A DNA stretch of 63,411 nt from Asparagopsis taxiformis (GCA_030407315.1 JALQPE010001989.1:1-63411); one strand, 5' to 3'; shown: positions 46,691 to 57,645, counted from the stretch's first letter. The notes: generated by a model from the letters alone, not told the origin. Translations and numbers: made by a program.

Positions 46691-47005
46691 CGGATGTCGC
46701 TCACCTGGTAAGCGTGAGGCACCTGTGACAACCTATGTGACTGGCGGCCGTGCAGTACAGCACTCAGGGGCAGGGAATCAAATTCTTTAAAATTTTTTCG
46801 CTACCACGTATCCGTCACAACTCATTACCTACACCGGTTACGGGTTTCAAGACCTTTCCAGCGCTGTGCACCCATATACTCTGTTCCGTTCGATATCAAC
46901 CAGTGTTCCTCACGAAAGAGTGCAAACGTCACGAGATACGTCGTCAAATTTGACTGTCTCGCCGAGCGGTCGCCATCCTGTACCGAATTTTCCACTCATT
47001 CCATT

Positions 47006-50000
47006 ATGACGAATAAGCACAGGCACAACAGCAATCCGATCGTTGACGACGCAACCGTGCCAATTCTGCGCGAACCCGCTAGCCCTTGGGAGGATTCTAG
47101 TGACATGGGTACACGTCGAAACGTAGGTCGCGCCGCCCGCGAAACTACTCTCGCTGGCAAAGACTTCCTCCGCCTCTTGCTGGATTTATTCGCCCACCCA
47201 AGTTTCGCAGACTTGACGGACAAGCCGGGAGGTTTCACATACGCGGACCTTGGCGCTTGGGTTGCGCAGGGCACGGAAGAACAATTTCTGGCGCTGCAAG
47301 GTCGACTCAGCATGTCCTTCAGCGGTCGTTCGAAGAATGCTGGAGTCGAGGCGGATGTTGCCGAAATCGTCATGGCAGAGATGAACGTTGAGCGAGCCAA
47401 GCAGATTGTTCGTCTGGCATTACCCATTGCCGAGTTTTCAAGACAGGATGAGCGTATCGGGCAATGGGTTGAGCACTGCATCCTTTCTGGGATCGTGCCG
47501 CAGACCTTCCTTATTGGATGTAACATGCTTCCTTCGCCACTACAGGCGCCGCAGCGCGGGGAACCAAGCGCATTCGTTCTTGCTCCACCGGAAACGTTCG
47601 AGGTATTGATGTATTTCCAAGCGTTGTCTATCATCCGAAATCACAACAAGAACCTGCCGCGTCGCCGAATAGGCGACGCGGCCGAAGAGGGGAACGAAGC
47701 CGCACGCGTCCCAGCCCATCGGAAAAGCACTAATCGAGCTTGTTACGTGGTTCAAGTTTTATACCATGCTTGTACCGATGTGTCCTTCGCCGCAAAGTTA
47801 TCCAGCTTCGAAGAGTTGATGGCGCCGTACATCATTTTCGACAGCAGTGAGCATTGGTTTGACGCGTCAAGCACGCGTGCTCGATGAAGGTCTATTCGCA
47901 CCGATGGAGCAGAAGCTAGATCTCTACCACGACAAAGCTCCCCTATCTCATCCTGATGGATATGGTGGAAAAGTAGAGACAAGAACCAGTGCGCAGCACA
48001 GTGCATTTAGGGACCTTGTGAGGAAGTTCTTCGACCGGTTGCAGTTTCTTATCGTCAACCCGGACCTGTACACCTAGCCGGAGTCCGACCGCTGGGGGGC
48101 GCTGGAAATATACTTCTCAGGCGGAAATCCGGACAAGCTGCCAGCGTACTTTGACACCCTCGACGAAGACGTTATGGCTGTCCTCCGCCCGGCACCACAA
48201 GCCGCGGACGCAGAAAAGGTCCCCAAGCCGGTTGATGACACTCCCACTCGTCGCAACACAGGAGGGAGAGGTTTGGTTCCGTCGACAAGACACACAACCA
48301 GGCTTCAACTTGGACCTGGGAGGACCAGTCTTACTGCCCAAGGGCCGTCTCCCCCGTCACCGTCACCCCATGCGACAGAAGAGCAGGAAAGTGAAGGGCA
48401 GGCTCTCGCAAAGGACTTTCTTTCGAAAATGAGTCAGTATTGCCGGGTGTACGACGTCCCTTTCGAAGATTTGGTCAGTGCCGACGAGAGCCGAGAACAC
48501 GTGCCCATCACGGGCAACGTTCAGCTCATTCTGACTGATCCGCCCTACAATGTTCGTCGTAAGAGGAACGATTCCAACTCTTCGTACGACAGGCTAACTG
48601 CAGAAGATATGCAGGCTAGCATCGAAGTGTTTGACGAGCTGTTGCGCCCCGGTGGCCACGGCATCGTGTTCTGCTCCGTTTTGTAATTCTACGAATGGTT
48701 CCATTACTTGGAAACGTACAAAGGACCGCAGTCAGAAGGCCCAACCGATGATGCTGCCAGTGATGACGGGTCGGATGAAGAAGAGGTTACGTCCATGAAT
48801 TCGGACTCCGAAGCATCGCAGCACAGTGGCGAAGAAAGTGCGGATGAGGAGGAGGAGGAGGACGTCGTTCGGAATTCAGTTTTCTTCGTTGACGAGGTAC
48901 CTCTGTTGTTTGTCCGACTACCTGGGCACCTCTATCAAATGCCGGGGCGGAAGAGGTACCAACGCATCAACATGGCAGAGGTCGCTATCCACTTCTGGAA
49001 GCGAGGTGTTCCGTTCAAGACTGGAAGCGAGATGGTGGCCTATAGGAACCACGGATACATGGACGGCACGTACCCGGCGTGGTGCAACGTCACCATCAAT
49101 ATGCCCGCCATCGATTCGAATGAGATGGTGTGGCGAACAAGGAGCACAACCGGTGCTACGGTCAGAGTTCGTGCAGAGCAGAAGAGCGTCGCTCTCATGA
49201 TGGAGTTGATCAGCCAGCATTCACAGCCTGGTGATATTGTTGTCGATCCATTCTCTGGCACTTTCGCAACGGGAAAAGCAGCTATGAGCTTGCCTGAGCA
49301 CCGTGTTTTCGTCGGCAGTGACATGGACAAATTGTGTGTGGCACGATCGCTTCCAAAGCTGTGTGCAGTCATGTCACGTGTAATTCTTTCAAACAACACT
49401 GACATGAGGGTCACGACAGAAGCGAAACAGAGTGCTGAGAAGTTCTTGGCGTCCCCCTCTGTCACGATGCGTACACAGAGGGAACGCAGGATCATCGAAC
49501 CCCCACCTGGCCTTCCCCTGTACCACAGGTTCCCGAAATATATTCGGCAGTACCTCTGGCAGCTGTGCCCAGAGTCGATTGCGTCGCACGAGCACATGGA
49601 AAAACCGGTACATTATTGGCCACCTTCCCTGCGCCGCTGGTTGCAAACTGAAAACCCTCGCGTGATGCGGGCACACGATTGTGTTGCGAAAAAATTGAGC
49701 GTTCGACCATCGCTGATTAAGCATCCAAATGCAGGAAGAGGGCTCTTCGCTGAACAGACATTTAATGTTGGCGACGAAGTATGTGCATACTACGGAACTG
49801 TTGTGTACTCTGATATGAGCAAGGAGTCGATGCGGTTCGCGTACGGAGAGGGTCACATGGCGATAACGAAGGAAACATTCTTGATGTATGCCATCAAGCT
49901 GTATGCAACAGCGGAGGACGACGAAAACATCGAGCATCCAATTTGGATTGTTCCGGCTCCGTTCTGTTCGGCGCAGTTCATCAACGACCCGCGGTATTTG

Positions 50001-50207
50001 CGAGGTGAGGACACTCCGGCGGAAGACACCAGGCGGATGGCCAACGTCGAGTTTGTCGAGAACTACAGCAGCGGTTCGACGGGGAAGAAGCTCAAGGCGA
50101 AGGACCTAGAAAATCCGAAGATCATCGTAGTACGTGCAATCCGCGATATCCGTCCAGGGCAGGAGCTCTACGTTCATTATGGGACAGCGTTTAGAGCATG
50201 GAATTAG
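47006..50207 (+). pseudogene. Adenine DNA methyltransferase - SET domain fusion, with three lesions
   Basis: The gene starts at an ATG at 47006 with a 290-residue N-terminal region of unknown family. A frame change near 47870 leads into frame 0, which then stays open to 50207 except for TAG at 48075 and TAA at 48684. The methyltransferase has motif IV LTDPPYN (48531-48551), an acidic insert, and then motif I DPFSGTFATGKAAM (from 49245). The order IV to I is that of beta-class enzymes, and DPPY is typical of N6-adenine methylation, as in CcrM-like enzymes. The stop at 48684 falls in FCSVL-stop-FYEWFHYL, between the motifs. The SET domain follows (about 49700-50190): GRGLFA, FINDPRY and PGQELYVHYG, suggesting lysine methylation. 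The element may thus have marked both DNA and chromatin. Both stops are explicable as C-to-T changes of Gln codons. Confidence 0.8.
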
Positions 50208-50447
50208 GTTCACGAAAGATGTTTTCATTTCGACTACAAATAAAGCTACGTTCCAGAGTCGAAGTATATCATATAATGCAGCATGTCCAGCCACCATTAG
50301 TCCAGGGTGAAACCTATTCGGCAGTACTCACCTGTCAAAAACCAATCGTTCACACTCCAGGTGCACTTCGTCCGAGCAGTGAACCTGACTGCTTGGATGC
50401 TGTTATGCGTGCAGATGCAAAATAAACGACCAAGTTGAAATGGACGC

Positions 50448-50650
50448 CCGGTGGATGTCCAGCTCAGTTGCATTGCTGTCCAGCCCAGAAATTCTACAAT
50501 TCAGGGCAGAAAAAAATATTGCGAAAAACATCGATTTCAGCGGGTCGATTGTGCCGTACGGCACACCCCCATCTCAAAAACATGTTCACATGTGCATGTT
50601 TTTGAGAATAGCCCAAATTTTAATTCAAATCAGGACGTCTTCCGGACATA
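50448..50650 (-). repeat. Palindromic X repeat, copy in X2 (inverted)
   Basis: This is the reverse complement of the copy at 41624-41829, inside the 1.53-kb inverted repeat. It lies between the SET gene and the start of ORF2. Confidence 0.85.
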
Positions 50651-50799
50651 GGGGTGCTCGCGGCCTAGCTCGACAGCTGTAATTGTACCTCATTAAATAC
50701 TGTTGATGACTGCCTACCGTATACAATCTGGACTGTTGGCGTATTCTCCGGTACTTGACCTGACCTGAACGTTCATCGCAGACCGTTGTGGTTACCGAC

Positions 50800-50931
50800 A
50801 CTATACAGCAATCTTTTTTGTATCTCGTGCAACTCAATCGTTCCATCGCTTCGGGGAAAGCTTCATTATACCGCCGCGTATTGCGAAGAAAGCTCCAAAG
50901 CCTCCGGGCCTCCAGAAAACCCGGTCAGCAG
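50800..50931 (+). pseudogene. 5' end of ORF2 in X2, cut by the gypsy insertion
   Basis: The frame containing APKPPGLQKTRSA seen in X1 recurs here on the plus strand, with a few substitutions near 50857-50872. It breaks at the AGCAG target site. The rest of this ORF2 copy should resume at 63405 and run beyond the window. Confidence 0.55.
50927..50931 (+). repeat. Target-site duplication AGCAG, left
   Basis: AGCAG precedes the 5' LTR and recurs at 63400-63404 right after the 3' LTR. The uninterrupted site CAGCAGCTGCTG is visible in X1 at about 41316-41327. Confidence 0.9.
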
Positions 50932-51614
50932 TGTCGTACCGCCTGGCGGTCCTCGCTGATCGAGCCGTGTCGCTTCCCTATTGGGTACCCACTTACGGGA
51001 TGTGCCAATCAGAAGGCACCAGCCAACTGGCGTGTTTCCTATACTTAGGACCAGCTAAGGCTGACAAATAACCCCACCCGGGCCTATCGGCCCCGGCCAA
51101 GACCCCACAAGGGGCAAATTTCAACTTAGGCTGATCAGCCATACATTACAATGTAAGCCTATTGGCGATGACCTCGCGGGTAGGCGAGCGCCAGTAATTG
51201 GGTTCTGATTGGTCACTAACTGGATATTTATTCCTAACCACTAACCCTAGCTTATAGTAGACTTAGTATAAAACTGCCACTGGAATAGCCAGTAGGCACG
51301 GTTTCTAGAGTAACGTAAACTCAAGTGGAATTACGACCCACAGGAACAGTGTTCGCATACCTATTGTTCAACCCCTCTCCGGGAAAACCTTAGGGTTAGC
51401 CAACAGCTCGACGGATTACGTCATCTTGCTCCATTAATACGCATCTCGCGTGAGCGCTATAATCGCACAACCCCCTCCGGGTAGCGATCCCTTCTCTCTC
51501 ACGAGACTACCCGCCGGGTACCTATAAGGTTCATCTGCTCTACCACTTCCTCTACCGAGGCTCGGGACACCTGTCGGGTGGTTTGCCGCTCTAGCGGATT
51601 TTCTACCTGCTACA
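50932..51614 (+). repeat. 5' LTR of the gypsy element
   Basis: The 683-bp repeat begins TGTCGTACCG and ends CTGCTACA. It differs from the 3' LTR only near 51128, 51174, 51254 and 51276. A TATA box is at 51267-51273. Confidence 0.95.
51267..51273 (+). promoter_or_regulatory. TATA box of the 5' LTR
   Basis: TATAAAA within CTTAGTATAAAACTGCC, 340 bases before the end of the LTR, is the likely core promoter of the genomic RNA. The 3' LTR has the same box at about 63052. Confidence 0.6.
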
Positions 51615-51615
51615 T

Positions 51616-51634
51616 TGGTCTCTCGACCTAGAAC
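51616..51634 (+). promoter_or_regulatory. Putative primer-binding site
   Basis: TGGTCTCTCGACCTAGAA follows the LTR by one base, starting with the TGG complementary to a tRNA CCA end. The same sequence follows the LTR at 33140. I cannot name the tRNA. It also contains GGTCTCTCGACC, a near-palindrome, so a self-primed mechanism is not excluded. Confidence 0.55.
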
Positions 51635-51691
51635 CTTGTACCCTCGGGTAAGTCTCTTTGAGAGAAATTTTCCTTCACAATCATCTTCACG

Positions 51692-53617
51692 ATGCCTCGT
51701 AACCCTACAGCGGGACCCTCTAGTGAGGACATAGCGCCTGCCAGCGACTTATCCGATTCGGATCTGATCGCCGAAGAAGGCGTGGTGATTAACACCCTGC
51801 AAGACCGAGCCGACCGAATCTTCAACGAACGGTTGGAAGAGTTCAAGGCTGAATTCAGCACCGTCGTCGAGAAGACTGTTCAAGACCGCAGGGCGGAAAT
51901 CGTAGACGCTACGGTCGAAACCGTCATGGAACTGGTCGAGCCAAAGCTGATGGCCGCCAGCCGAGAAGCCACCCAAGACCGGGACGCCGAGTTCCTAGCG
52001 GAAACCTGGAATCAGGTCAAGGCCGAATTCGCTAAACGCGTGTCCCTTTTGGAAACTCGTCTGGAGGAGCTTTCGATTCACGGCTTTAGTGCCAATCCAT
52101 TAGGACAACAGGAGTTTCCTGCTCGCCGCAGCCGACCGGCTGACTTCCCTGACCCTACATCCGGTAGGGAGGAAGACGAAGATCCCCGATTGGATCAAGT
52201 CGCAGAAGCAACCCGACACCTGTCGGACCGTGTCGACGCCCTCGCCGAATCACTATCCCAAACAGGGAATATCTCTCGCACGAGACCGCACACTCGTGCC
52301 ATCGGATCTGCACCGGAAAATCCCTCGTGGGATGATGAAGAAGGACCTCTTGAGGAAGGCTTAGTGCCTTTGAAGGCCCGCGAACCCGCGTTCGACCTAG
52401 TGGTCTCCTATCGGTACTACCGACTCAAGAACAAGTCCCTAACGACTGATACCCCAATGGGTAAATCAAGAAGCTTGTATAAGCTAACGGAGAAGATCCG
52501 TAATTTCAACGCGTCATTCACGCCGTTCGATGGTACGGAACCCATCGATATCCTCCGGTTCCTCGCGGAATTTCAAGATGCATGTGATTCATGCGGAGTC
52601 TCGGAGGGAGAAGCTACCAAGTTACTCAAGTATTTCCTGGAAGGAGAACCTCAACGGTTTATCGCCGCTGAGGCGCGAAAGCGCAAGCTTCTCAACCACC
52701 TGCATCAGCAGATCACTTGGCCTCAAGCCGTTAACGCCCTTCTGGCTCGCTACGCGACGGACAATGTCCTAGCGGACGCATATGACGCAGTAACGCGTAT
52801 ACGGCAAGGGCCGGATAAAGACGAAGCTGCATACGCAGACAGACTGCAGGACGCTGCACTCCTGTGTGCGAACGTCTTCTCGGAAAGAGACTTGGTCAAC
52901 TACTACCTCAAGGGCCTACGCCCAGAGGTTAAACACACCGTCAAGGTGACTATAGGCCGCAGTGGCGGAGAAGATTTCCTTGCTGTCCGTAACCTTGCTA
53001 AAGGACTCGGGGACTCTTTACGAGCATCGCTGCCCGCGAAACCTAAGGCCTACCCTACTCGGGAAATCGCGGATCGTAAACGCAAAGCGTTGCTCGCTAC
53101 CGTACCCGGAGAACCGGCTGTGATACCGCGGACCCCGCCGCCGACCTTACCTTCCCCTACCGGGAACCCAATGGGCGCGCCAATGCAGGCCCCTACCCTA
53201 ACGGGAGAACATCTTAAACTCGCTGAGAGTATGATCCCCGAAGGGGCTGTTACTTGGAGATGCTCTGGCTGTCGCCAACCGGGGCATGTGTTGTACACTT
53301 GCCCTTACCTACCACCCTCAGTGGGAACTTACTTCGCCTTTGCGAACTACGCTTACCAGCAAGAACCGGAACAGGTTATGCGCCGCCAACAGCGCCAGTC
53401 CAATCGGTTCAACCGAAAAAGGGATTACCCTAAAGCCGTGCTCCAACGGTCAAACCCTCCAACACGCATGGTTGCGTTCGCCGATGACGAAAATCATCCC
53501 AAATTGGGCCCTCTGAGGCGAGACGTTTTAGAACGTAACGGATCTTCCGTAACGGCTCAAGACGTTACCGACGCCTTGGAAACCTCCGACGACTCCGACA
53601 CGTCGTCGGAAAACTAA
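51692..53617 (+). CDS. gag: Gag polyprotein of the gypsy element
   Basis: This intact 641-residue frame begins MPRNPTAGPS. An acidic, coiled N-terminal region precedes a retrotransposon-gag domain at about residues 270-440 (FTPFDGTEPIDILRFLAEFQ, LLKYFLEGEPQRF, YYLKGLRPEVK). A CCHC zinc knuckle lies at residues 524-537 (CSGCRQPGHVLYTC). The tail is disordered and ends in an acidic D/S-rich stretch. Gag forms the particle and packages the RNA. Its stop codon overlaps the pol start as TAATG, so pol is probably made by re-initiation or a rare frameshift. Confidence 0.92.
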   Translation: MPRNPTAGPSSEDIAPASDLSDSDLIAEEGVVINTLQDRADRIFNERLEEFKAEFSTVVEKTVQDRRAEIVDATVETVMELVEPKLMAASREATQDRDAEFLAETWNQVKAEFAKRVSLLETRLEELSIHGFSANPLGQQEFPARRSRPADFPDPTSGREEDEDPRLDQVAEATRHLSDRVDALAESLSQTGNISRTRPHTRAIGSAPENPSWDDEEGPLEEGLVPLKAREPAFDLVVSYRYYRLKNKSLTTDTPMGKSRSLYKLTEKIRNFNASFTPFDGTEPIDILRFLAEFQDACDSCGVSEGEATKLLKYFLEGEPQRFIAAEARKRKLLNHLHQQITWPQAVNALLARYATDNVLADAYDAVTRIRQGPDKDEAAYADRLQDAALLCANVFSERDLVNYYLKGLRPEVKHTVKVTIGRSGGEDFLAVRNLAKGLGDSLRASLPAKPKAYPTREIADRKRKALLATVPGEPAVIPRTPPPTLPSPTGNPMGAPMQAPTLTGEHLKLAESMIPEGAVTWRCSGCRQPGHVLYTCPYLPPSVGTYFAFANYAYQQEPEQVMRRQQRQSNRFNRKRDYPKAVLQRSNPPTRMVAFADDENHPKLGPLRRDVLERNGSSVTAQDVTDALETSDDSDTSSEN

Positions 53618-56600
53618 TGACGGGGAGTGAGGTGTCGCACTCCCGTCAGGAGGTGGAGCGATTACGCTACTCGGTGGACATCTCACCACAACCACCTCCG
53701 CAGGAAAAGGCTGCAACTCCCTCTAGGGACCAAAGTCTTTCCCAGACACCAACCCCTTCGGGTTCCCCCACAGGGACTCGAACCTCAAGGCCGAAAGCCT
53801 CATGCCTGCTTAAGGCCGCCCATTACGTAGTAATGGGTTCCATCGGACTCGATCCGTCAATTCTCACGCCCATGCGTATGGTGATGGACACCGGGTCCGG
53901 ACCATCGGTCATCCATGAAAGGAGCTTACCCCACAATTGGGAACAATTCCAAGTCCCTACGGGGAAGGTTCCGCAACTAGCCGATGCTAACGGCAATCCT
54001 CTTCGGATAAAAGGCAAGATAATACTGTCCTTACAGTTAGGCCACAAGTCCTTTGAGGAAGAATTCTTCGTCGCGCCTAAGTTGGCCGTACCCCTCATCT
54101 TGGGAACTGGGGCAATGAATACCCACGTAGACGCAATTAGGTGCCGGGCCCAACGAATTGATATTCACGACGGCGGGTCGATAGCTATCCTAGTGATGTC
54201 GCCTACGCGTAAAACATCCCCCACCCTTTCGTGCTACGTGGATGCCTCGCGACCCTCTAATGGGATTAACTTAGACCGCCAACCTCATGGCATTCGATTG
54301 TCACAAAGTGTGAATGTTCCTCCGCGGAGTCAAGTAACAACTACTGTTGTATGCGCCGGTGGCGGCTTGAGTATACTCTCTCCGAGAGATCGGATCCTTC
54401 ACCGACATCGTGTCTCTATCCCGAATGGGGTTGCGGAAGTCATCCCGCGACAGGAATTCCTGACTATATTAACTAACTTCGGTACATCCGACAAGTACCT
54501 CCCTAAAGGGACCATTATAGGCTATGCCCTCCGGGCACCCGAACAGCCAATGCGCCCCATGGCTCTCAGCCGTTCTACCCCTTCCTCCCAAGAGGCCTCC
54601 ACTATGGTGACTACTCTCCATCAGGAGCAAAAGGCCGAGGCCACCCAACCACCAAGCTGGAAGCAAGAAGTCTCTCTGGACCACCTTGGTCAAATCCCGT
54701 TGAGGGAACGCATCCTTAGCATGCTATCTCGACACGAGTCTATGTGGGATGGATCCCTAGGGGACATCCGCGCTACGGAACACCGAATCGACATAGTCGA
54801 AGGGAGCAAGCCTAGACGGCAACAACCCTACCGGATGGGACCCGCTCGCCGAGAGATTGCCCGTAAGGAAATAACCAGCATGCTGGAAAAAGGAGTGATC
54901 GAACCGTCGACCTCCGAATGGGCTAGCCCAGTGGTTCTTGTCCCGAAGAAGGATGGTAAATTACGCTTTTGCGTCGACTATAGGGGTCTTAACGACATCA
55001 CTGTCAATGATGTGTACCCCCTTCCACGAATGGATGATTGCATTGACTCCCTCGGAGATGCTCAAATATTCACCACATTGGATTGTAATTCTGGCTATTG
55101 GCAGATTCCTGTTGCACAGGACGACCGTGACAAAACGGCATTCACCTCCCACTTGGGGACATATCGCTTCAAGCGTTTGCCTTTTGGCTTAAAGAATGCT
55201 CCGGCAACGTTTCAACGTGCCATCGACATTATTCTTAGCAGCGTTCGCTGGCAGACCTGTCTGATTTACTTAGACGATGTGATCGTATTCTCTCGGGACG
55301 AGGCCGAACATCTCCACCATGTGGACCAAGTACTCTCCCTCCTACGGGAAGCAGGTGTCACCCTGAAGTTGACAAAGTGTCATTTCTTCGAAAAGAAGGT
55401 TGATTACCTGGGACATGTCGTGATGCCAGGAAAGCTAGCTGTTGCACAGAACGCCACTTCGGCTATCGCTGACGCGATCTTCCCGCAAACGCCTACGCAA
55501 ATGCGATCCTTCCTCGGAAGCTGTGGCGTCTTTCGACGATTCATCAAAGGGTATGCCGCAATTGCACACCCCCTGAACGAAATGCTGACCAAAGACAGCC
55601 TCCCTAAATTCGGGAAAGAACCTCCTACCGAGGACCAACGACGCGCGTTCAACGCTCTCAAAGAGGTCATGACCAAGCCGCCGATACTGGCTCTACCCAA
55701 GTTGGGTCAACCCTACACCGTAGACACGGACGCTTCCGCATACCAAATAGGATGCGCTCTGCTTCAGCAGCAAGGGGAAGAGAACGATCTCAAGCCAATT
55801 GGCTATTGGTCGCGGACCTTGACTAAACCTGAAAGAGGTTACTCCCCTACGGAGCGTGAATGTCCAGCCGTCGTATGGGCTGTCACTATCCTACGTCCAT
55901 ACTTGGAGCAAACAAAGTTTGTAGTCCGGACGGACCATAACGCGCTGCGTTGGCTCATGAATATCAACGACCCTTCAGGGAGACTATGCCGTTGGCGCCT
56001 CCGACTTGCGGAATTTGACTATCAAATAGTCTACCGACCCGGTCGGGTTCACCAACTACCAGACGCCCTTTCGCGTGTTGAAACTAACGGCGAGACGCCC
56101 GTCACTATTGACGATGAAATACCAACTCTGTTGGCCACGCACGCACCGCGAGGTGAAACATCCTTGGATGATGACACTGATGTTTGGTTCTACGACCTTT
56201 CTCTAGCAAGAGACCACGCCATGGAGGCGCCTAATCGCAACGGTACACCCGTCTTAACAACTCATCCGCAAACGGAAAACTACTGCCCGATAACTCTCCA
56301 AGAGTGGCTTGAAGAGCAAAGAACGGACGACTTCTGCCAACAGGCCCTGGCCTCGCAGAAGTCTGACTCTCTCTTCTTCGAAGATGAAGACGGTGTCCTT
56401 TGTAGGAAGTCCAGACTGGATGGGTCATCCCAAATCGTAGTACCTAAAGCCTTACGGCAACGTCTATTGACGATGTGCCACCACGGCATATTGGCAGGAC
56501 ATCCTGGTCAAAATCGTATGTACGACACAATGCGCCTATCGTACTACTGGCCTGCAATGGCTGCGGATATAACCGGAACGGTTGAACGCTGTTCAGCGTG

Positions 56601-57645
56601 TGCGAGAAACCGATTACGGTTGCGCAAACATGCGAGTACCCTCCAGCTGTTCCCAGCTACCACACCATTGGATGACGTTGCAATTGACCTCCTCGGTCCT
56701 CTACCTCGTACCAAGAAAGGTAACGTGCACCTACTGGTGATATCGTGTCGCTTTACCAAGCTAACCCAGGTGGTTCCGCTGCGAAGCATTACGGCTTACC
56801 ATGTGGCAGTAGCCTTTTGTACACATTGGGTGTTTAAGTATGGTCCTCCACGGACATTACTATCCGATAACGGTCCGCAATTTGCGTCGAAGTTCTTCCA
56901 GGCTGTCTGCCTCCAGTTAGGAACGAAGAACGTCTTCACGACGGCATACCATCCCCAGACAAATGGGCAAGTCGAACGGTATAACCGTACTCTATTGAGC
57001 ATGCTACGTAATTACGTCAATGATAACCAGGACGACTGGGATGTCTACGCATCAGCGTTAACCTATGCGTACAACACGCACGTGCATCGCACAACGGGAA
57101 CTACACCCTTCGACCTAATCCTAAGCCGACCTCCACCGCCATACGCGACACACCATTCGGTGAAAAGGAGGGCAACGCCAGACGCGTTCACGAAGCAAGA
57201 CTTCTTACGCCGTATTACGGATACCATTGATATGGCAAGTAAACGCCTTCACAGCGCGCAAGCACGCTACAAGCGTAACTTCGACCGGTCAATCCGGAAG
57301 TCTAAACGACTCATCACTACCGATGATTACGTTTATCTGGATAATCCAGAAGTCCGTGAACGGAACAAGCTAACTCCAATAGCTCAAGGTCCCTATAGGG
57401 TTATCCGTGCCGGACGGCGAACGGTTTACATCGACCGCGATGGTATCACCGAAAAGGTTAGTCTCGATAGAGTTGCACTCGCTCCGCGACCAACCGAGGA
57501 ACCAACCTTGCCACCTAGGCCACATGCCGCTAACGCACAAGCGTCACCATCAGGTGCAGATGCCCTCGCGCCAAATACACAAACACGCCAACCACGGGCG
57601 ACGGCCAACAACACGCGCCAAACAAATCACTTCACCAACTCCTAA
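53617..57645 (+). CDS. pol: Pol polyprotein: protease, reverse transcriptase, RNase H, integrase
   Basis: The 1,342-residue frame is intact. The aspartic protease has DTGSG at residues 91-95. The reverse transcriptase has VVLVPKKDGKLRFCVDYRGL, PFGLKNAPATFQR and the catalytic YLDD at 551-554. RNase H shows DTDASAYQIG, with an acidic residue at 705. The integrase has an HHCC zinc region (HHGILAGHPGQ, then CSAC) and the catalytic triad D1024, D1084 and E1120, with 35 residues between the last two. A GPY/F-like module follows (AQGPYRVIRAG). The enzyme copies the RNA to DNA and inserts it. All key residues are present, so the element could be active apart from the downstream chromodomain question. 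The start is the ATG overlapping the gag stop. Confidence 0.95.
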   Translation: MTGSEVSHSRQEVERLRYSVDISPQPPPQEKAATPSRDQSLSQTPTPSGSPTGTRTSRPKASCLLKAAHYVVMGSIGLDPSILTPMRMVMDTGSGPSVIHERSLPHNWEQFQVPTGKVPQLADANGNPLRIKGKIILSLQLGHKSFEEEFFVAPKLAVPLILGTGAMNTHVDAIRCRAQRIDIHDGGSIAILVMSPTRKTSPTLSCYVDASRPSNGINLDRQPHGIRLSQSVNVPPRSQVTTTVVCAGGGLSILSPRDRILHRHRVSIPNGVAEVIPRQEFLTILTNFGTSDKYLPKGTIIGYALRAPEQPMRPMALSRSTPSSQEASTMVTTLHQEQKAEATQPPSWKQEVSLDHLGQIPLRERILSMLSRHESMWDGSLGDIRATEHRIDIVEGSKPRRQQPYRMGPARREIARKEITSMLEKGVIEPSTSEWASPVVLVPKKDGKLRFCVDYRGLNDITVNDVYPLPRMDDCIDSLGDAQIFTTLDCNSGYWQIPVAQDDRDKTAFTSHLGTYRFKRLPFGLKNAPATFQRAIDIILSSVRWQTCLIYLDDVIVFSRDEAEHLHHVDQVLSLLREAGVTLKLTKCHFFEKKVDYLGHVVMPGKLAVAQNATSAIADAIFPQTPTQMRSFLGSCGVFRRFIKGYAAIAHPLNEMLTKDSLPKFGKEPPTEDQRRAFNALKEVMTKPPILALPKLGQPYTVDTDASAYQIGCALLQQQGEENDLKPIGYWSRTLTKPERGYSPTERECPAVVWAVTILRPYLEQTKFVVRTDHNALRWLMNINDPSGRLCRWRLRLAEFDYQIVYRPGRVHQLPDALSRVETNGETPVTIDDEIPTLLATHAPRGETSLDDDTDVWFYDLSLARDHAMEAPNRNGTPVLTTHPQTENYCPITLQEWLEEQRTDDFCQQALASQKSDSLFFEDEDGVLCRKSRLDGSSQIVVPKALRQRLLTMCHHGILAGHPGQNRMYDTMRLSYYWPAMAADITGTVERCSACARNRLRLRKHASTLQLFPATTPLDDVAIDLLGPLPRTKKGNVHLLVISCRFTKLTQVVPLRSITAYHVAVAFCTHWVFKYGPPRTLLSDNGPQFASKFFQAVCLQLGTKNVFTTAYHPQTNGQVERYNRTLLSMLRNYVNDNQDDWDVYASALTYAYNTHVHRTTGTTPFDLILSRPPPPYATHHSVKRRATPDAFTKQDFLRRITDTIDMASKRLHSAQARYKRNFDRSIRKSKRLITTDDYVYLDNPEVRERNKLTPIAQGPYRVIRAGRRTVYIDRDGITEKVSLDRVALAPRPTEEPTLPPRPHAANAQASPSGADALAPNTQTRQPRATANNTRQTNHFTNS

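Noticed and set aside
41322..50931. Inverted repeat as an assembly palindrome artefact
   Set aside because: One arm carries a gypsy insertion with a perfect target duplication, the arms have a few substitutions, and the junction coincides with a transposon terminus. A real nested insertion fits better, though reads should confirm it.
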